Source: Streptomyces sp. NRRL S-87
GTDB taxonomy: Bacteria; Actinomycetota; Actinomycetes; Streptomycetales; Streptomycetaceae
Direction of reading: 5' to 3'
Assembly: GCF_000719335.1 (NCBI RefSeq)
Contig: NZ_JOGB01000039.1
Location: 22,488-86,487 of the forward strand
Length of the DNA stretch: 64,000 nucleotides
Made by a program: the position numbers and the translations under genes. This document shows, in pieces, positions 45,516 to 54,923 of this stretch (position 1 is its first letter; each line of letters begins with the position of its first letter). The notes under the pieces were generated by a model. It was not told the DNA's origin, did not search any database, and saw only the letters and a list, made by a program, of their open reading frames with translations.

Positions 45516-46494
45516 CTCCGGCACGGCTGACGTGCTGGGGGACTCCAGCGCGGGGGACGTGCTCGGGGCTTATCTGCGCGCACAGGCGACAGCCTTCCTG
45601 CGCGCACTGAGACTGCACGAGGAGAGCGGTGCGGACGCCGCCGAGGGGGTGGAGGCGGCCCGGGCCATCCGGAGCGCCGCCCGCCGCATCAGCGGCTCGC
45701 TGGCCACGTACCGGCCGGTCACCGAGACCGGCTGGGCCGACGGCCTGCGCACCGAGCTGACGTGGCTGTCCGCCACGCTGGCCGACGAGCACCGGTACGG
45801 GAGCAGGCTGGCCCGGCTGCTGGACGCGCTGCACCGGCTGTCGGGCACGCCCGAGGTGCCCGCGCCGCGGGGGGCGGCGCGGGGCTCGCTCACCGTGGGC
45901 TCGGCGCGGGCGGCGGCACTGCTGGAGCGGCAGCTGACGCTGGCCCGGACCCGGGCGCACTCGGCGACGCTGCACGCGCTCGGCTCCTCCCGGTTCCACG
46001 CCGTGGCCGACGCGGTGGCCGTGCTGGCCTCGGAGGTCCCGCTGGACACCGTCGCGGCCGCCGGGCGCACCGACGAGGTGCTCGTACCGCTGTCCGCGCA
46101 GGTGGCGGACCGGCTGGCGGCGGCGGTGGCCGAGCTGCCGCTGGGCCGGGCCGGGCACCCGTACAACGCGGACGCGCTGGTGGACGACGCGTCCCAGGAC
46201 GCGCCCTGGCACCGGGTGCGCACCCTGCTGCGGGTCCACCGGTACGCGCAGGAGGCCCTCGGCGCCGACGTGCTCCGGCTGACGACCGCCGGCGGGGCCC
46301 TCGACCGGCACCGGGACGCGGCCGAGGCGGCGGCGGCCTCGGCACAGGCGGCCCGGACCCCGCGGATCGCGCCGGCGACGGCGTACGCGCTGGGCGTGCT
46401 GCACGCCGACCAGCGGCACGAGGTGGAGGCCGCCCGGTTCGACTTCCAGCGCGTGTGGCAGCGCTCCGGCTCCGAGACCCCGGTGGCGACGTGA
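45496..46494 (+). CDS. CHAD domain-containing protein
   Basis: A 332-residue helical protein with conserved His/Arg residues of the CHAD family (for example [36 protein letters not shown]), a domain that binds polyphosphate. GTG at 45496 lies 7 bases after GGAGG and overlaps the end of ppk by 20 bases, so the two are translationally coupled. The pairing of a polyphosphate kinase with a polyphosphate-binding CHAD protein supports a role in granule organisation or polyphosphate regulation. Confidence 0.9.
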   Translation: MVQRHHDSGTADVLGDSSAGDVLGAYLRAQATAFLRALRLHEESGADAAEGVEAARAIRSAARRISGSLATYRPVTETGWADGLRTELTWLSATLADEHRYGSRLARLLDALHRLSGTPEVPAPRGAARGSLTVGSARAAALLERQLTLARTRAHSATLHALGSSRFHAVADAVAVLASEVPLDTVAAAGRTDEVLVPLSAQVADRLAAAVAELPLGRAGHPYNADALVDDASQDAPWHRVRTLLRVHRYAQEALGADVLRLTTAGGALDRHRDAAEAAAASAQAARTPRIAPATAYALGVLHADQRHEVEAARFDFQRVWQRSGSETPVAT

Positions 46495-46522
46495 CCGGGC
46501 CGGCCGGGACTCCGGGGGCGTC

Positions 46523-47008
46523 GTGACCGGCCCGCAGGGCACCGGCGGCGGGGCGAGCGGCCCGCGCGGCCCCGGCGACGGGACCGGCCCGCGGGGCTCC
46601 GGCGTGAAGCCGGTGTTCGCGGCCGGGTGCGTCCTGTGGCGGCGGGCGGCCGCGGACGGCGGGCCGGAGCTGTGCCTGGTGCACCGGCCGCGCTACGACG
46701 ACTGGTCGTTCCCCAAGGGCAAGCTCAAGCGCGGGGAGCTGCCGGCGGACGCCGCCCGGCGCGAGGTGCTCGAGGAGACGGGGTACGTGTGCGCGCTCGG
46801 CACCGCGCTGCCCACCTCCCGTTACCTGGTCGACGGCCGGCCCAAGACGGTGCACTACTGGGGGGCCGAGGCGCTGCACGGCGGGTTCGTGCCGTCGGTG
46901 GAGGTCGACCGGCTGCTGTGGCTGCCGCCGGCCGCGACCCGGCGGGTGCTCTCGTACGACCACGACCGGCCGCTGGTGGACGCGCTGCTCGCGACGCTGC
47001 CCGGCTGA
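46523..47008 (+). CDS. Nudix hydrolase (MutT1-like)
   Basis: A 161-residue protein with a complete Nudix box, GKLKRGELPADAARREVLEE plus TGY (GX5EX7REUXEEXGU). A Gly/Pro-rich N-terminal tail (residues 1-28) precedes the domain. KGKLKRGE resembles actinobacterial MutT1, which hydrolyses 8-oxo-GTP and diadenosine polyphosphates, but the C-terminal histidine phosphatase domain of mycobacterial MutT1 is absent. The start GTG at 46523 is 28 bases after the CHAD stop, consistent with a ppk-CHAD-Nudix operon. Confidence 0.92.
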   Translation: MTGPQGTGGGASGPRGPGDGTGPRGSGVKPVFAAGCVLWRRAAADGGPELCLVHRPRYDDWSFPKGKLKRGELPADAARREVLEETGYVCALGTALPTSRYLVDGRPKTVHYWGAEALHGGFVPSVEVDRLLWLPPAATRRVLSYDHDRPLVDALLATLPG

Positions 47009-47009
47009 T

Positions 47010-47105
47010 CCCGGAGTCGGTTCCGGTGCCGGGGCCCTGCTGATCCCGGTGCCGGGGCCCGGCTGATCCCCGTGCCGGGCCCGGCCGATCCCCGGGCCGG
47101 TGCGC
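47010..47105. repeat. About 23-bp imperfect tandem repeats after the Nudix gene
   Basis: CTGATCCCGGTGCCGGGGCC-type units occur about three times with variants; each can form a CCGG-rich hairpin, and the first overlaps the Nudix stop codon context GGCTGATCCC. The rest of the gap to pstS (47106-47519) holds GC-rich sequence and the PHO box described separately. Confidence 0.65.
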
Positions 47106-47340
47106 ACGGTCCGTCGCTGCCCGGTGCCGGTCCGTATCCCTCCCGCGCCGGCCCGTACCCGGTCCCGCCGACGGTCCGTACCGGGGCGGAGGGCGTCGGT
47201 CCGGGTCGACGCGCGCCACGGCGCCCGTGGCCGGAAAATGCCCTTTGGGGCACAACCGTGTGCCCGCCCTCGTGCGCCGGGCGCGCGGCCGGGAACCGGC
47301 GCGCGCGGCCCCGGCGGGCCGCACCATGCCGTCCGCCACG

Positions 47341-47395
47341 GTTCACCGTCCGTTCACTCACCCCCGTCGGCCGCTTCACCTGTCCTGCCTAATTT
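47341..47395 (+). promoter_or_regulatory. PHO box and -10 element of pstS
   Basis: Four consecutive 11-base units: GTTCACCGTCC (47341), GTTCACTCACC (47352), CCCGTCGGCCG (47363), CTTCACCTGTC (47374). Three match the PhoP repeat; the third is degenerate. TAATTT at 47390-47395 is a -10 element placed so that the box covers the -35 region, the expected position for PhoP activation. The best PHO box in the window. Confidence 0.85.
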
Positions 47396-47519
47396 CGGCT
47401 GTGCACGGTGCGGGACACGGGCTGAAAACCGGTGGCCCCCTCGTGGCACCACGTACTCCTCTTCGCACGCCGCCCCGAACCAGAGACCGGCCGGCGGCTC
47501 CTGGAAGGAACACCCGAAA

Positions 47520-48656
47520 GTGATGCTTCAGCGCAAGAACCGGCTTCGTGCCTCCGCCCTCGGGGCGCTCGTCGTGTCCGGCGCCCTGGTCCTGACGGCG
47601 TGCGGCTCGGACAACAACACGCCGAAGGACGGCAGCTCGACGAAGGCCGCCGCCCCGACGGGCGACGCCTCGCAGTGCGCCGGCGCCAAGGGCCAGCTGC
47701 TGGCCTCCGGCTCCTCCGCGCAGAAGAACGCCATGGACCTGTGGGTCAACGGCTACATGGCCACGTGCAAGGGCGTCGAGGTCAACTACAAGGCCTCCTC
47801 CTCCGGTGAGGGCATCGTCGCCTTCAACCAGGGCACCGTCGGCTTCGCGGGCTCCGACTCGCCGCTGAAGCCCAAGGAGGTCGAGGACTCGAAGAAGGTC
47901 TGCACCGGCGGCCAGGGCGTGAACCTGCCGATGGTCGGCGGCCCGATCGCCATCGGCTTCAACGTCTCCGGCGTGGACAACCTGGTCCTCGACGCCCCCA
48001 CCCTGGCCAAGATCTTCAACGGCAAGATCACCAAGTGGGACGACGAGGCCATCAAGAAGCTGAACCCCTCGGCCAAGCTCCCCTCCACCGCCATCCAGGC
48101 CTTCCACCGCTCCGAGGACTCGGGCACCACCCAGAACCTCGGCAAGTACCTGGCCGCCACCGCGAAGGCCGACTGGCCGTACGAGCCCGAGAAGAAGTGG
48201 CCGGCCCCGGGTGGCCAGGCCGCCTCCGGCTCCGCGGGTGTCGCCGCCCAGGTCAAGCAGGTCGACGGCGCGATCGGCTACTTCGAGCTGTCCTACGCCT
48301 CGCAGCAGGGCATCAAGACGGTCGCCATCAACACCGGCGCCTCCGCCCCGGCCGAGGCCACCTCCGAGAACGCCTCGAAGGCCATCGCCGCCGCCAAGAT
48401 CGCCGGCACCGGCAAGGACCTGGCCCTCAAGCTCGACTACACCACCAAGGCCGAGGGCGCGTACCCGATCGTCCTGGTCACGTACGAGATCGCCTGCGAC
48501 AAGGGCAACAAGGCCGAGACGCTCCCGACCGTGAAGTCCTTCCTGACCTACACGGCCAGCGACGCCGGCCAGAAGATGCTCGCCGAGAAGGGCTACGCCC
48601 CGATCCCGGCCGAGATCAACGCGAAGGTCCGCGAGGTCATCTCCTCCCTGGGCTGA
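47520..48656 (+). CDS. pstS: High-affinity phosphate-binding lipoprotein PstS
   Basis: A 378-residue periplasmic-type binding protein. The lipobox LVLTACGSD places the lipidated Cys near residue 25. Phosphate ligands are seen in LLASGSSAQKNAM, GFAGSDSPL and HRSEDSGTTQNLGKYL. It captures phosphate for the PstCAB transporter and is abundant under starvation. GTG at 47520 follows GGAAGGA by about 10 bases; ATG at 47523 is equally possible. A strong PHO box precedes it. Gene order pstS-pstC-pstA-pstB. Confidence 0.97.
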   Translation: MMLQRKNRLRASALGALVVSGALVLTACGSDNNTPKDGSSTKAAAPTGDASQCAGAKGQLLASGSSAQKNAMDLWVNGYMATCKGVEVNYKASSSGEGIVAFNQGTVGFAGSDSPLKPKEVEDSKKVCTGGQGVNLPMVGGPIAIGFNVSGVDNLVLDAPTLAKIFNGKITKWDDEAIKKLNPSAKLPSTAIQAFHRSEDSGTTQNLGKYLAATAKADWPYEPEKKWPAPGGQAASGSAGVAAQVKQVDGAIGYFELSYASQQGIKTVAINTGASAPAEATSENASKAIAAAKIAGTGKDLALKLDYTTKAEGAYPIVLVTYEIACDKGNKAETLPTVKSFLTYTASDAGQKMLAEKGYAPIPAEINAKVREVISSLG

Positions 48657-48767
48657 TCGCACGACCCGGAGCCGGTCCGCTCACCGTCCTGAGCGGGCCG
48701 GACTCCGGACCCTCCGGTGCACCGCCGCCAGGGGGCTCCCCGAGCCCCCGTACAGACCGGAAAGATC

Positions 48768-49754
48768 ATGGCTAACACGACTTACACCCCGACAGACCAG
48801 GCTCCGCCGGTCTCCCGGAGCATCTCGACCGGCCGCGCCGGCGACAGGATATTCCTGGGCCTCTCGCGAGGCTCCGGCATCCTGCTCCTGGTGATCATGG
48901 CGTCGATCGCCGTCTTCCTGACCTACCGCGCGTCGCTCGCCCTGGCCGACAACCACGGCAACTTCTTCACGACCTTCGACTGGAACGCCACGGGCGACCC
49001 GCCGGTCTTCGGCATCGCGGTCCTGCTCTTCGGCACCGTCGTCAGCTCCGTCATCGCGATGGTCATCGCGGTGCCGGTCGCCGTGGGCATCGCGCTCTTC
49101 ATCTCGCACTACGCGCCGCGCAAGCTGGCCGCGCCCCTCGCCTACGTCGTGGACCTGCTGGCGGCCGTGCCGTCCATCGTCTACGGCATCTGGGGCGCCC
49201 TCTTCCTCGTCCCGTACCTCGGCGGCCTGACCTCCTGGCTGGACGAGTACCTCGGCTGGACGTACGTCTTCGACAAGACCCAGGCGGGCGTCGACCGCTC
49301 CCTGTTCACCGTCGGCATCCTGCTCGCGATCATGATCCTGCCGATCGTGACCAGCGTCAGCCGCGAGGTCTTCAAGCAGGTCCCGCGCATGAACGAGGAG
49401 GCCGCCCTGGCCCTCGGCGCGACCCGCTGGGAGGTCATCCGGATGTCCGTCCTGCCCTTCGGCCGGTCCGGCGTCATCTCCGCCTCGATGCTCGGCCTCG
49501 GCCGCGCCCTCGGCGAGACGATGGCCGTCGCCACCGTGCTCTCCCCGAGCTTCCTCATCAACGGGCACCTCCTCGACCCCGGCGGCGGCACGTTCGCGCA
49601 GAACATCGCCGCGAAGTTCGACGAGGCCAACGAGTACGGCCGTGACGCGCTGATCGCCTCCGGCCTCGTCCTCTTCCTCCTCACCCTGCTGGTCAACGGC
49701 GCCGCTCGCATGATCATCGCGCGTCGCAAGGAGTACTCGGGGGCGAACGCCTGA
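48768..49754 (+). CDS. pstC: Phosphate ABC transporter permease PstC
   Basis: A 328-residue permease with six transmembrane segments and the cytoplasmic EAA-type loop NEEAALALGATRWEVIRM (about residues 210-228). ATG at 48768 has GGAAAG upstream; an upstream in-frame start would lie in the pstS leader. Its stop and the pstA start overlap as TGATG (1 base), indicating strong coupling. Confidence 0.96.
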   Translation: MANTTYTPTDQAPPVSRSISTGRAGDRIFLGLSRGSGILLLVIMASIAVFLTYRASLALADNHGNFFTTFDWNATGDPPVFGIAVLLFGTVVSSVIAMVIAVPVAVGIALFISHYAPRKLAAPLAYVVDLLAAVPSIVYGIWGALFLVPYLGGLTSWLDEYLGWTYVFDKTQAGVDRSLFTVGILLAIMILPIVTSVSREVFKQVPRMNEEAALALGATRWEVIRMSVLPFGRSGVISASMLGLGRALGETMAVATVLSPSFLINGHLLDPGGGTFAQNIAAKFDEANEYGRDALIASGLVLFLLTLLVNGAARMIIARRKEYSGANA

Positions 49755-50836
49755 TGAGCCACGCACTGCAGGACCAGCGGCCCGTCGGGACCCGCACGTC
49801 CGCCGCCCCCACCAGCCTCACCCGGGGCGGCCTGCCCCGCTGGGCCCCCCTCGCCGTCGCCGCCGTGTCGGTCGCCCTCGGCTGCGGCATCGGCGCCGCC
49901 GCCGGCCTGGACAGCAAGATGCAGTGGGGCCTGATCGCCGGCGCGCTGTTCGTCCTCATCACCTACACCGCCAGCGCGGTCGTCGAGAACCGCCGCCAGG
50001 CCAAGGACCGCGTCGCCACCTCGGTCATCTGGGTGTCGTTCGTCCTCGCGGTCGTGCCGCTGCTGTCCCTGATCTGGGTCACGGTCTCCCGCGGCCTGAA
50101 GGTCCTCGACGCCTACTTCCTCAGCCACTCGATGGCCGGCGTCGCCGGCTTCGAGCCCGGCGGCGGCGTCTACCACGCCCTGCTCGGCACCATCGAGCAG
50201 GTGCTCCTGGCGACCGTGATCGCCGCCCCGATCGGCCTCCTGACCGCCGTCTACCTGGTCGAGTACGGCCGGGGACCGCTCGCCAAGGCCGTCACCTTCT
50301 TCGTCGATGTCATGACCGGCATCCCGTCCATCGTCGCGGGCCTCTTCATCCTGACGACCTGGACGCTGATGCTGAAGCAGGGGCCGTCCGGCTTCGCCGG
50401 CTCCCTGGCCCTGTCGATCCTGATGATGCCCGTGGTGGTCCGCTCCACCGAGGAGATGCTCAAGCTCGTCCCGAACGAGCTGCGCGAGGCGTCCTACGCC
50501 CTCGGCGTGCCGAAGTGGAAGACGATCCTCAAGGTCGTCCTCCCGACCGCCATCGGCGGTATCGCCACCGGCGTGATGCTCGCCGTCGCCCGCATCACCG
50601 GCGAGACCGCGCCGATCATGCTGCTGGTCTTCGGATCCCAGCTGATCAACGGCAACCCGTTCGAAGGCGCCCAGTCCTCCCTCCCGCTCTACATCTGGGA
50701 GCAGTACAAGGTGGGCAGCGCCGATTCCTTCGACCGGGCCTGGGCCGCCGCGCTCGTCCTGATCGCCTTCGTCATGATCCTCAACCTGGTGGCCCGCGGC
50801 ATCGCCCGCTGGAAGGCCCCGAAGACCGGCCGCTGA
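49754..50836 (+). CDS. pstA: Phosphate ABC transporter permease PstA
   Basis: A 360-residue permease with an extended N-terminus (three hydrophobic segments in the first 115 residues) followed by the six-helix permease core. The EAA loop is NELREASYALGVPKWKTILK. It forms the membrane channel with PstC, energised by PstB. Translation is coupled to pstC. Confidence 0.96.
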   Translation: MSHALQDQRPVGTRTSAAPTSLTRGGLPRWAPLAVAAVSVALGCGIGAAAGLDSKMQWGLIAGALFVLITYTASAVVENRRQAKDRVATSVIWVSFVLAVVPLLSLIWVTVSRGLKVLDAYFLSHSMAGVAGFEPGGGVYHALLGTIEQVLLATVIAAPIGLLTAVYLVEYGRGPLAKAVTFFVDVMTGIPSIVAGLFILTTWTLMLKQGPSGFAGSLALSILMMPVVVRSTEEMLKLVPNELREASYALGVPKWKTILKVVLPTAIGGIATGVMLAVARITGETAPIMLLVFGSQLINGNPFEGAQSSLPLYIWEQYKVGSADSFDRAWAAALVLIAFVMILNLVARGIARWKAPKTGR

Positions 50837-50863
50837 CCGGCCACGAAAGAAGCTCTGATTCCC

Positions 50864-51640
50864 ATGGCCAAGCGCATCGACGTCTCCGGTCTGTCCGCCT
50901 TCTACGGAACCCACAAGGCCATCGACGACATCTCGATGACCGTCGAGCCCCGCTCCGTGACCGCCTTCATCGGCCCCTCCGGCTGCGGCAAGTCCACCTT
51001 CCTGCGCACCCTGAACCGCATGCACGAGGTCACCCCCGGCGGCCGCGTCGAGGGCAAGGTGCTGCTGGACGACGAGAACCTGTACGGCGCCGGCGTCGAC
51101 CCGGTCGCGGTCCGCCGCACGGTCGGCATGGTCTTCCAGCGCCCGAACCCCTTCCCCACCATGTCGATCTTCGACAACGTGGCGGCGGGCCTGCGCCTGA
51201 ACGGCAAGTTCAAGAAGGGCGAGCTCGCCGACATCGTCGAGCGCTCGCTCAAGGGCGCCAACCTCTGGAACGAGGTCAAGGACCGCCTGAACAAGCCCGG
51301 TTCCGGCCTCTCCGGCGGCCAGCAGCAGCGCCTGTGCATCGCCCGCGCCATCGCGGTCGAGCCGCAGGTCCTGCTGATGGACGAACCCTGCTCCGCCCTC
51401 GACCCGATCTCCACCCTCGCCATCGAGGACCTGATCGGCGAGCTGAAGGAGCGGTTCACCATCGTCATCGTCACCCACAACATGCAGCAGGCCGCCCGCG
51501 TCTCCGACCGCACCGCGTTCTTCAACCTCGCGGCCGTCGGCCAGCCCGGCAAGCTCATCGAGATCGACGAGACCGACCGGATCTTCTCCAACCCCTCCGT
51601 CCAGGCCACCGAGGACTACATCTCGGGCCGCTTCGGGTAA
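50864..51640 (+). CDS. pstB: Phosphate ABC transporter ATPase PstB
   Basis: A 258-residue ATPase. Walker [11 protein letters not shown]-loop in VFQRPNPFP, signature LSGGQQQRL, Walker [13 protein letters not shown] and switch His in VTHNM are all intact. It powers phosphate import and with PhoU participates in signalling to PhoR. 27 bases after pstA; a strong terminator follows. Confidence 0.97.
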   Translation: MAKRIDVSGLSAFYGTHKAIDDISMTVEPRSVTAFIGPSGCGKSTFLRTLNRMHEVTPGGRVEGKVLLDDENLYGAGVDPVAVRRTVGMVFQRPNPFPTMSIFDNVAAGLRLNGKFKKGELADIVERSLKGANLWNEVKDRLNKPGSGLSGGQQQRLCIARAIAVEPQVLLMDEPCSALDPISTLAIEDLIGELKERFTIVIVTHNMQQAARVSDRTAFFNLAAVGQPGKLIEIDETDRIFSNPSVQATEDYISGRFG

Positions 51641-51725
51641 ACCGGATCACGTCCCGGACCGCCTCCGGGAGATCCCCACACGCGTCCTGCGGTGCTGCAT
51701 GGCGGTGCCACCGCGAGACGAAAAC

Positions 51726-51755
51726 GGGCCCGCCCCCTGGGAAGGGGGCGGGCCC
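51726..51755 (+). terminator. Terminator of the pst operon
   Basis: GGGCCCGCCCCC and GGGGGCGGGCCC form a perfect 12-bp stem around TGGGAA, 85 bases after pstB. Confidence 0.88.
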
Positions 51756-51886
51756 ACCCGCGTTCCGGGCCGGGCCGCGACGGGGCCCGCGACCCCCCGG
51801 CCGCGATGTGACCCACGCCACTACAACCATCGACCCGCCCGACCGGTCGAACCCTGCGTCAGGGTCAAGATCCACGGGGGGTTGCC

Positions 51887-53368
51887 GTGCCCAAGAACAC
51901 CTACGTCCTCGCCGCCGTCTGCGTGGCGGCCGCACTCGGAGCCGCGACCCCGGCCGTCGCCACCACCGCCGCCCCGCGCGCGGCCGCCCCGGCGCCCGCG
52001 GCCGCGGCCCAGCCGAAGAAGCCCACCACCGACTTCAACGGCGACGGGTACGGGGACGTGGCCGTCGCCGCCCCCGACCTGCCGGGCCCGCGCCGCACCG
52101 GCGGCACCGAGCCCTACTGGACGCCGGACGCCGGCGGCATCGCCGTGCTCTACGGCTCCGCCGCGGGCCTGCGCAAGGACAACGCCGTCTTCCTCGACCA
52201 GGCCACCCCCGGCATCCCCGGCGACATGAAGACGGGCGCCCACTGGGGCGACCTCGCCGGCACCGGCAGGCTCGACGCCGACGCGTACACCGACCTCGTC
52301 GTCCGCACGCCCGAGGGCTACCTGGTCCTGTGGGGCTCCGCCGACGGCCTCACCGGCACCTCCACCCTGGTCGCCGCGCCCACCACCCTGCCCGTCATGG
52401 GCAACCCCAGCACCGGCGTCGACGTCGCCGACGTCACCGGCGACGGGGCCGCCGACATCGTCGCCACGGGCTCCACCACCAAGAACGGCGTCCGCACCTA
52501 CGGCCTCCGCCTGCTGGCCGGCCCGGTCGACCGGGCCACCGGCAAGCCCGCCGCGTCGTCGTTCACCGGGACGGGCAGCCTGCACCCCACCGTCGTCCAC
52601 GCCGGCGACATGACCGGCGACGGCGCCGCCGAGGTCGTCGCCACCACCAAGGACCCGGCCGCGCCGACCGGCCTCGTGCTCCGCCACACCGCGTCCGGCC
52701 TGTTCCCCGTCGGGACCGCCCTCGCGGGCCCCGGCGGCGCGTTCGGCGACCTCAACAAGGACGGCTACCCCGACTTCGTCGGCGGCGACGGCGGCATGCT
52801 CAGCGGCAGCGCCCCGCGCTCCGGCGGGCGGATCTTCGTCACGTACGGCGGCCCGCAGGGCGTCAGCACCGCCCTCAAGGCGGCCGAGTACACCCAGGCC
52901 GGCCCCGGCGTCCCGGGCACGGACGCCCCGTACGACCGGTTCGGCCAGTCCCTCGCGGTGACCGACACCGACCGGGACGGCTACGCGGACATCGTCGTCG
53001 GGGCCCCCGGCGAGCGGGTGCCGGGCACGAGCACCGGCTCCGCCGGCGCGGTCACCGTCCTGCGCGGCGGCCCCGAGGGCGTCACCACCACCGGCGCCCG
53101 CACCCTCAGCCAGAACACCCCGGGCGTGCCCAGCGCCTCCGAGCAGGACGACCAGTTCGGCGGCGCCGTGCTGGCGGCCGACACCAACGGCGACGGCACC
53201 GCCGAGATCCTGGTCGGCGGCCGCGGCGAGGACACCTGGTCCGGCCGCGTCTGGGTGCTGCGCTCCGGCCCCGGCGGCCTCACCGGCACCGGCTCGACCA
53301 GCCTGTGGGCCGGCGCCCTCGGCGGCCCCACCGCGCACATCCACTTCGGCCACCAGCTGGCCGGCTGA
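51887..53368 (+). CDS. Secreted FG-GAP/VCBS repeat protein, first of three
   Basis: A 493-residue exported protein. Residues 1-40 are a signal peptide ending in an Ala/Pro stretch. The rest is an integrin-alpha-like beta propeller of about seven blades, with Ca-binding loops of DxDGDG type: DFNGDGYGDVAVAAP, DVTGDGAADIV, DLNKDGYPDFV, DTDRDGYADIVVGAP, DTNGDGTAEILVGG. No hydrolase motif is visible. GTG at 51887 after GGGGGG. It shares this fold with the next two genes and lies between two phosphate-uptake loci. Possible adhesin or ligand-binding role; function unknown. Confidence 0.88.
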   Translation: MPKNTYVLAAVCVAAALGAATPAVATTAAPRAAAPAPAAAAQPKKPTTDFNGDGYGDVAVAAPDLPGPRRTGGTEPYWTPDAGGIAVLYGSAAGLRKDNAVFLDQATPGIPGDMKTGAHWGDLAGTGRLDADAYTDLVVRTPEGYLVLWGSADGLTGTSTLVAAPTTLPVMGNPSTGVDVADVTGDGAADIVATGSTTKNGVRTYGLRLLAGPVDRATGKPAASSFTGTGSLHPTVVHAGDMTGDGAAEVVATTKDPAAPTGLVLRHTASGLFPVGTALAGPGGAFGDLNKDGYPDFVGGDGGMLSGSAPRSGGRIFVTYGGPQGVSTALKAAEYTQAGPGVPGTDAPYDRFGQSLAVTDTDRDGYADIVVGAPGERVPGTSTGSAGAVTVLRGGPEGVTTTGARTLSQNTPGVPSASEQDDQFGGAVLAADTNGDGTAEILVGGRGEDTWSGRVWVLRSGPGGLTGTGSTSLWAGALGGPTAHIHFGHQLAG

Positions 53369-53413
53369 CCGCCCGCCACCCGAGCCTTCCCCGACCAGGA
53401 GAGACGCCCACCG

Positions 53414-54889
53414 ATGCGCACGCACGCCCTGCTCGCGACCGCCACCGTCGCGGCCACCGTCCTCGGCACCGCCGCCCTCGCACCGGCCGCCACCGCCGTC
53501 CCGGCCGCCGACGCCGCCGTACCCGCGGCCGCACCGGCCGCCGCACCCGCCCCGGCCGCCGACGCCACGGCCGACTTCAACGGCGACGGCTACCCCGACC
53601 TCGCCATCGGCGCCCCCACCGCCACCGTGGGCGGGTTGAAGAAGGCCGGCGCGATCTCCGTGGTCTACGGCTCCGCCACCGGCTTCCAGTACTCCAAGGC
53701 CTCGTTCATCAGCCAGGCCACCCCGGGCGTGCCCGGAACCCCCGTCGCGGGCGGGCGGTGGCAGCGCATCAAGGGCTTCGGCGACTTCGACGGCGACGGG
53801 TACGACGACCTGGTCGTGGCACCGCCCGGCGGGACCGGGGGAACGGTCCTGCTCCTCTGGGGCAGCGCCAACGGCCTCACCGGAGCCTCGGCGCAGGTCC
53901 CGGACGCGACCGGCGTCGGGCAGCGGTACGTCGGCGCCATGGGCGTCGGCGACGTGAACGGCGACGGCCACCCGGACCTCCTCTCCACGGCCTCGTCGGG
54001 CATCCGGATCGACCTCGGCCCGTTCGCCCGCACCGGCGAGCCGGCCAAGTCCACCCAGCCGACCGGCCTGCTGGACTACTGGGTCATGGGCTTCCGGGTG
54101 GGCGACATGACCGGCGACGGCATCGCCGACGTCATCGCCACCAGCAACACCCAGGACGGGCTCTACAAGACGGTGGTCCTGCGCGGAACGCCCGACGGCC
54201 TGGTCAAGGGCGGCTCCACCACCGGCCTCATCAACGAACGCGACTACGGGAACGACAACTTCGGCGACGTCAACAAGGACGGCTACCCCGACTTCGTCAG
54301 CGTCGGGGCCGTGACCAACGAAGGGAAGAGCTTCTCCCTCGAGCGGTTCACCGTCACGTTCGGCGGCCCCCAGGGCGTCAGCACCACACTCCGCCCGCGG
54401 ACGTACACCCAGGACAGCCCCGGCGTGCCGGGCGTCAGCGAGGACGACGACTCCTTCGGCGAGTCCCTCGCCGTCGCCGACGTCGACCAGGACGGGTACG
54501 CGGACGTCGTCGTCGGCGCGCCCGGCGAGAGCGGCACGGACGCCGCGGCCACCCGGGCCTCCGGCGCGGTGACGGTGCTCCGCGGCAGCGCGACCGGCCT
54601 GACCACCACCGGCGCGAAGGTGTTCACCCAGAACTCCGCCGGCATCCCCAGCACCTCCGAGGTCATGGACCACTTCGGCCGCAGCCTGCGCGTCCTGGAC
54701 GCGGACGGGAACGGCGCGCCGGAGCTGTACGTCGGCGGCGAAGGCGAGGACGGCTTCACGGGCCGCGTCTGGAAGCTCGCCACCGCGCCCGGCACCGGTG
54801 TCACCGGCACCAGCGCGACCGCCTTCAACCTCGCCACCCTCGGCGGGCCGACCGGCGGCGCCTCGTTCGGCGTCCACTTCTCCGGCTGA
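53414..54889 (+). CDS. Secreted FG-GAP/VCBS repeat protein, second of three
   Basis: A 491-residue paralogue of the preceding gene, 45 bases downstream with AGGAGA upstream of ATG. A signal peptide (RTHALLATATVAATVLG) and an Ala/Pro linker lead to FG-GAP blades: DFNGDGYPDLAIGAP, DFDGDGYDDLVVAPP, DVNGDGHPDLLST, DMTGDGIADVIAT, DVNKDGYPDFVSVG, DVDQDGYADVVVGAP, DADGNGAPELYVGG. The close spacing indicates one operon of three paralogues. Confidence 0.88.
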   Translation: MRTHALLATATVAATVLGTAALAPAATAVPAADAAVPAAAPAAAPAPAADATADFNGDGYPDLAIGAPTATVGGLKKAGAISVVYGSATGFQYSKASFISQATPGVPGTPVAGGRWQRIKGFGDFDGDGYDDLVVAPPGGTGGTVLLLWGSANGLTGASAQVPDATGVGQRYVGAMGVGDVNGDGHPDLLSTASSGIRIDLGPFARTGEPAKSTQPTGLLDYWVMGFRVGDMTGDGIADVIATSNTQDGLYKTVVLRGTPDGLVKGGSTTGLINERDYGNDNFGDVNKDGYPDFVSVGAVTNEGKSFSLERFTVTFGGPQGVSTTLRPRTYTQDSPGVPGVSEDDDSFGESLAVADVDQDGYADVVVGAPGESGTDAAATRASGAVTVLRGSATGLTTTGAKVFTQNSAGIPSTSEVMDHFGRSLRVLDADGNGAPELYVGGEGEDGFTGRVWKLATAPGTGVTGTSATAFNLATLGGPTGGASFGVHFSG

Positions 54890-54923
54890 CCCCGGCACCC
54901 CGCCCCACACGAAGGAACACCTC

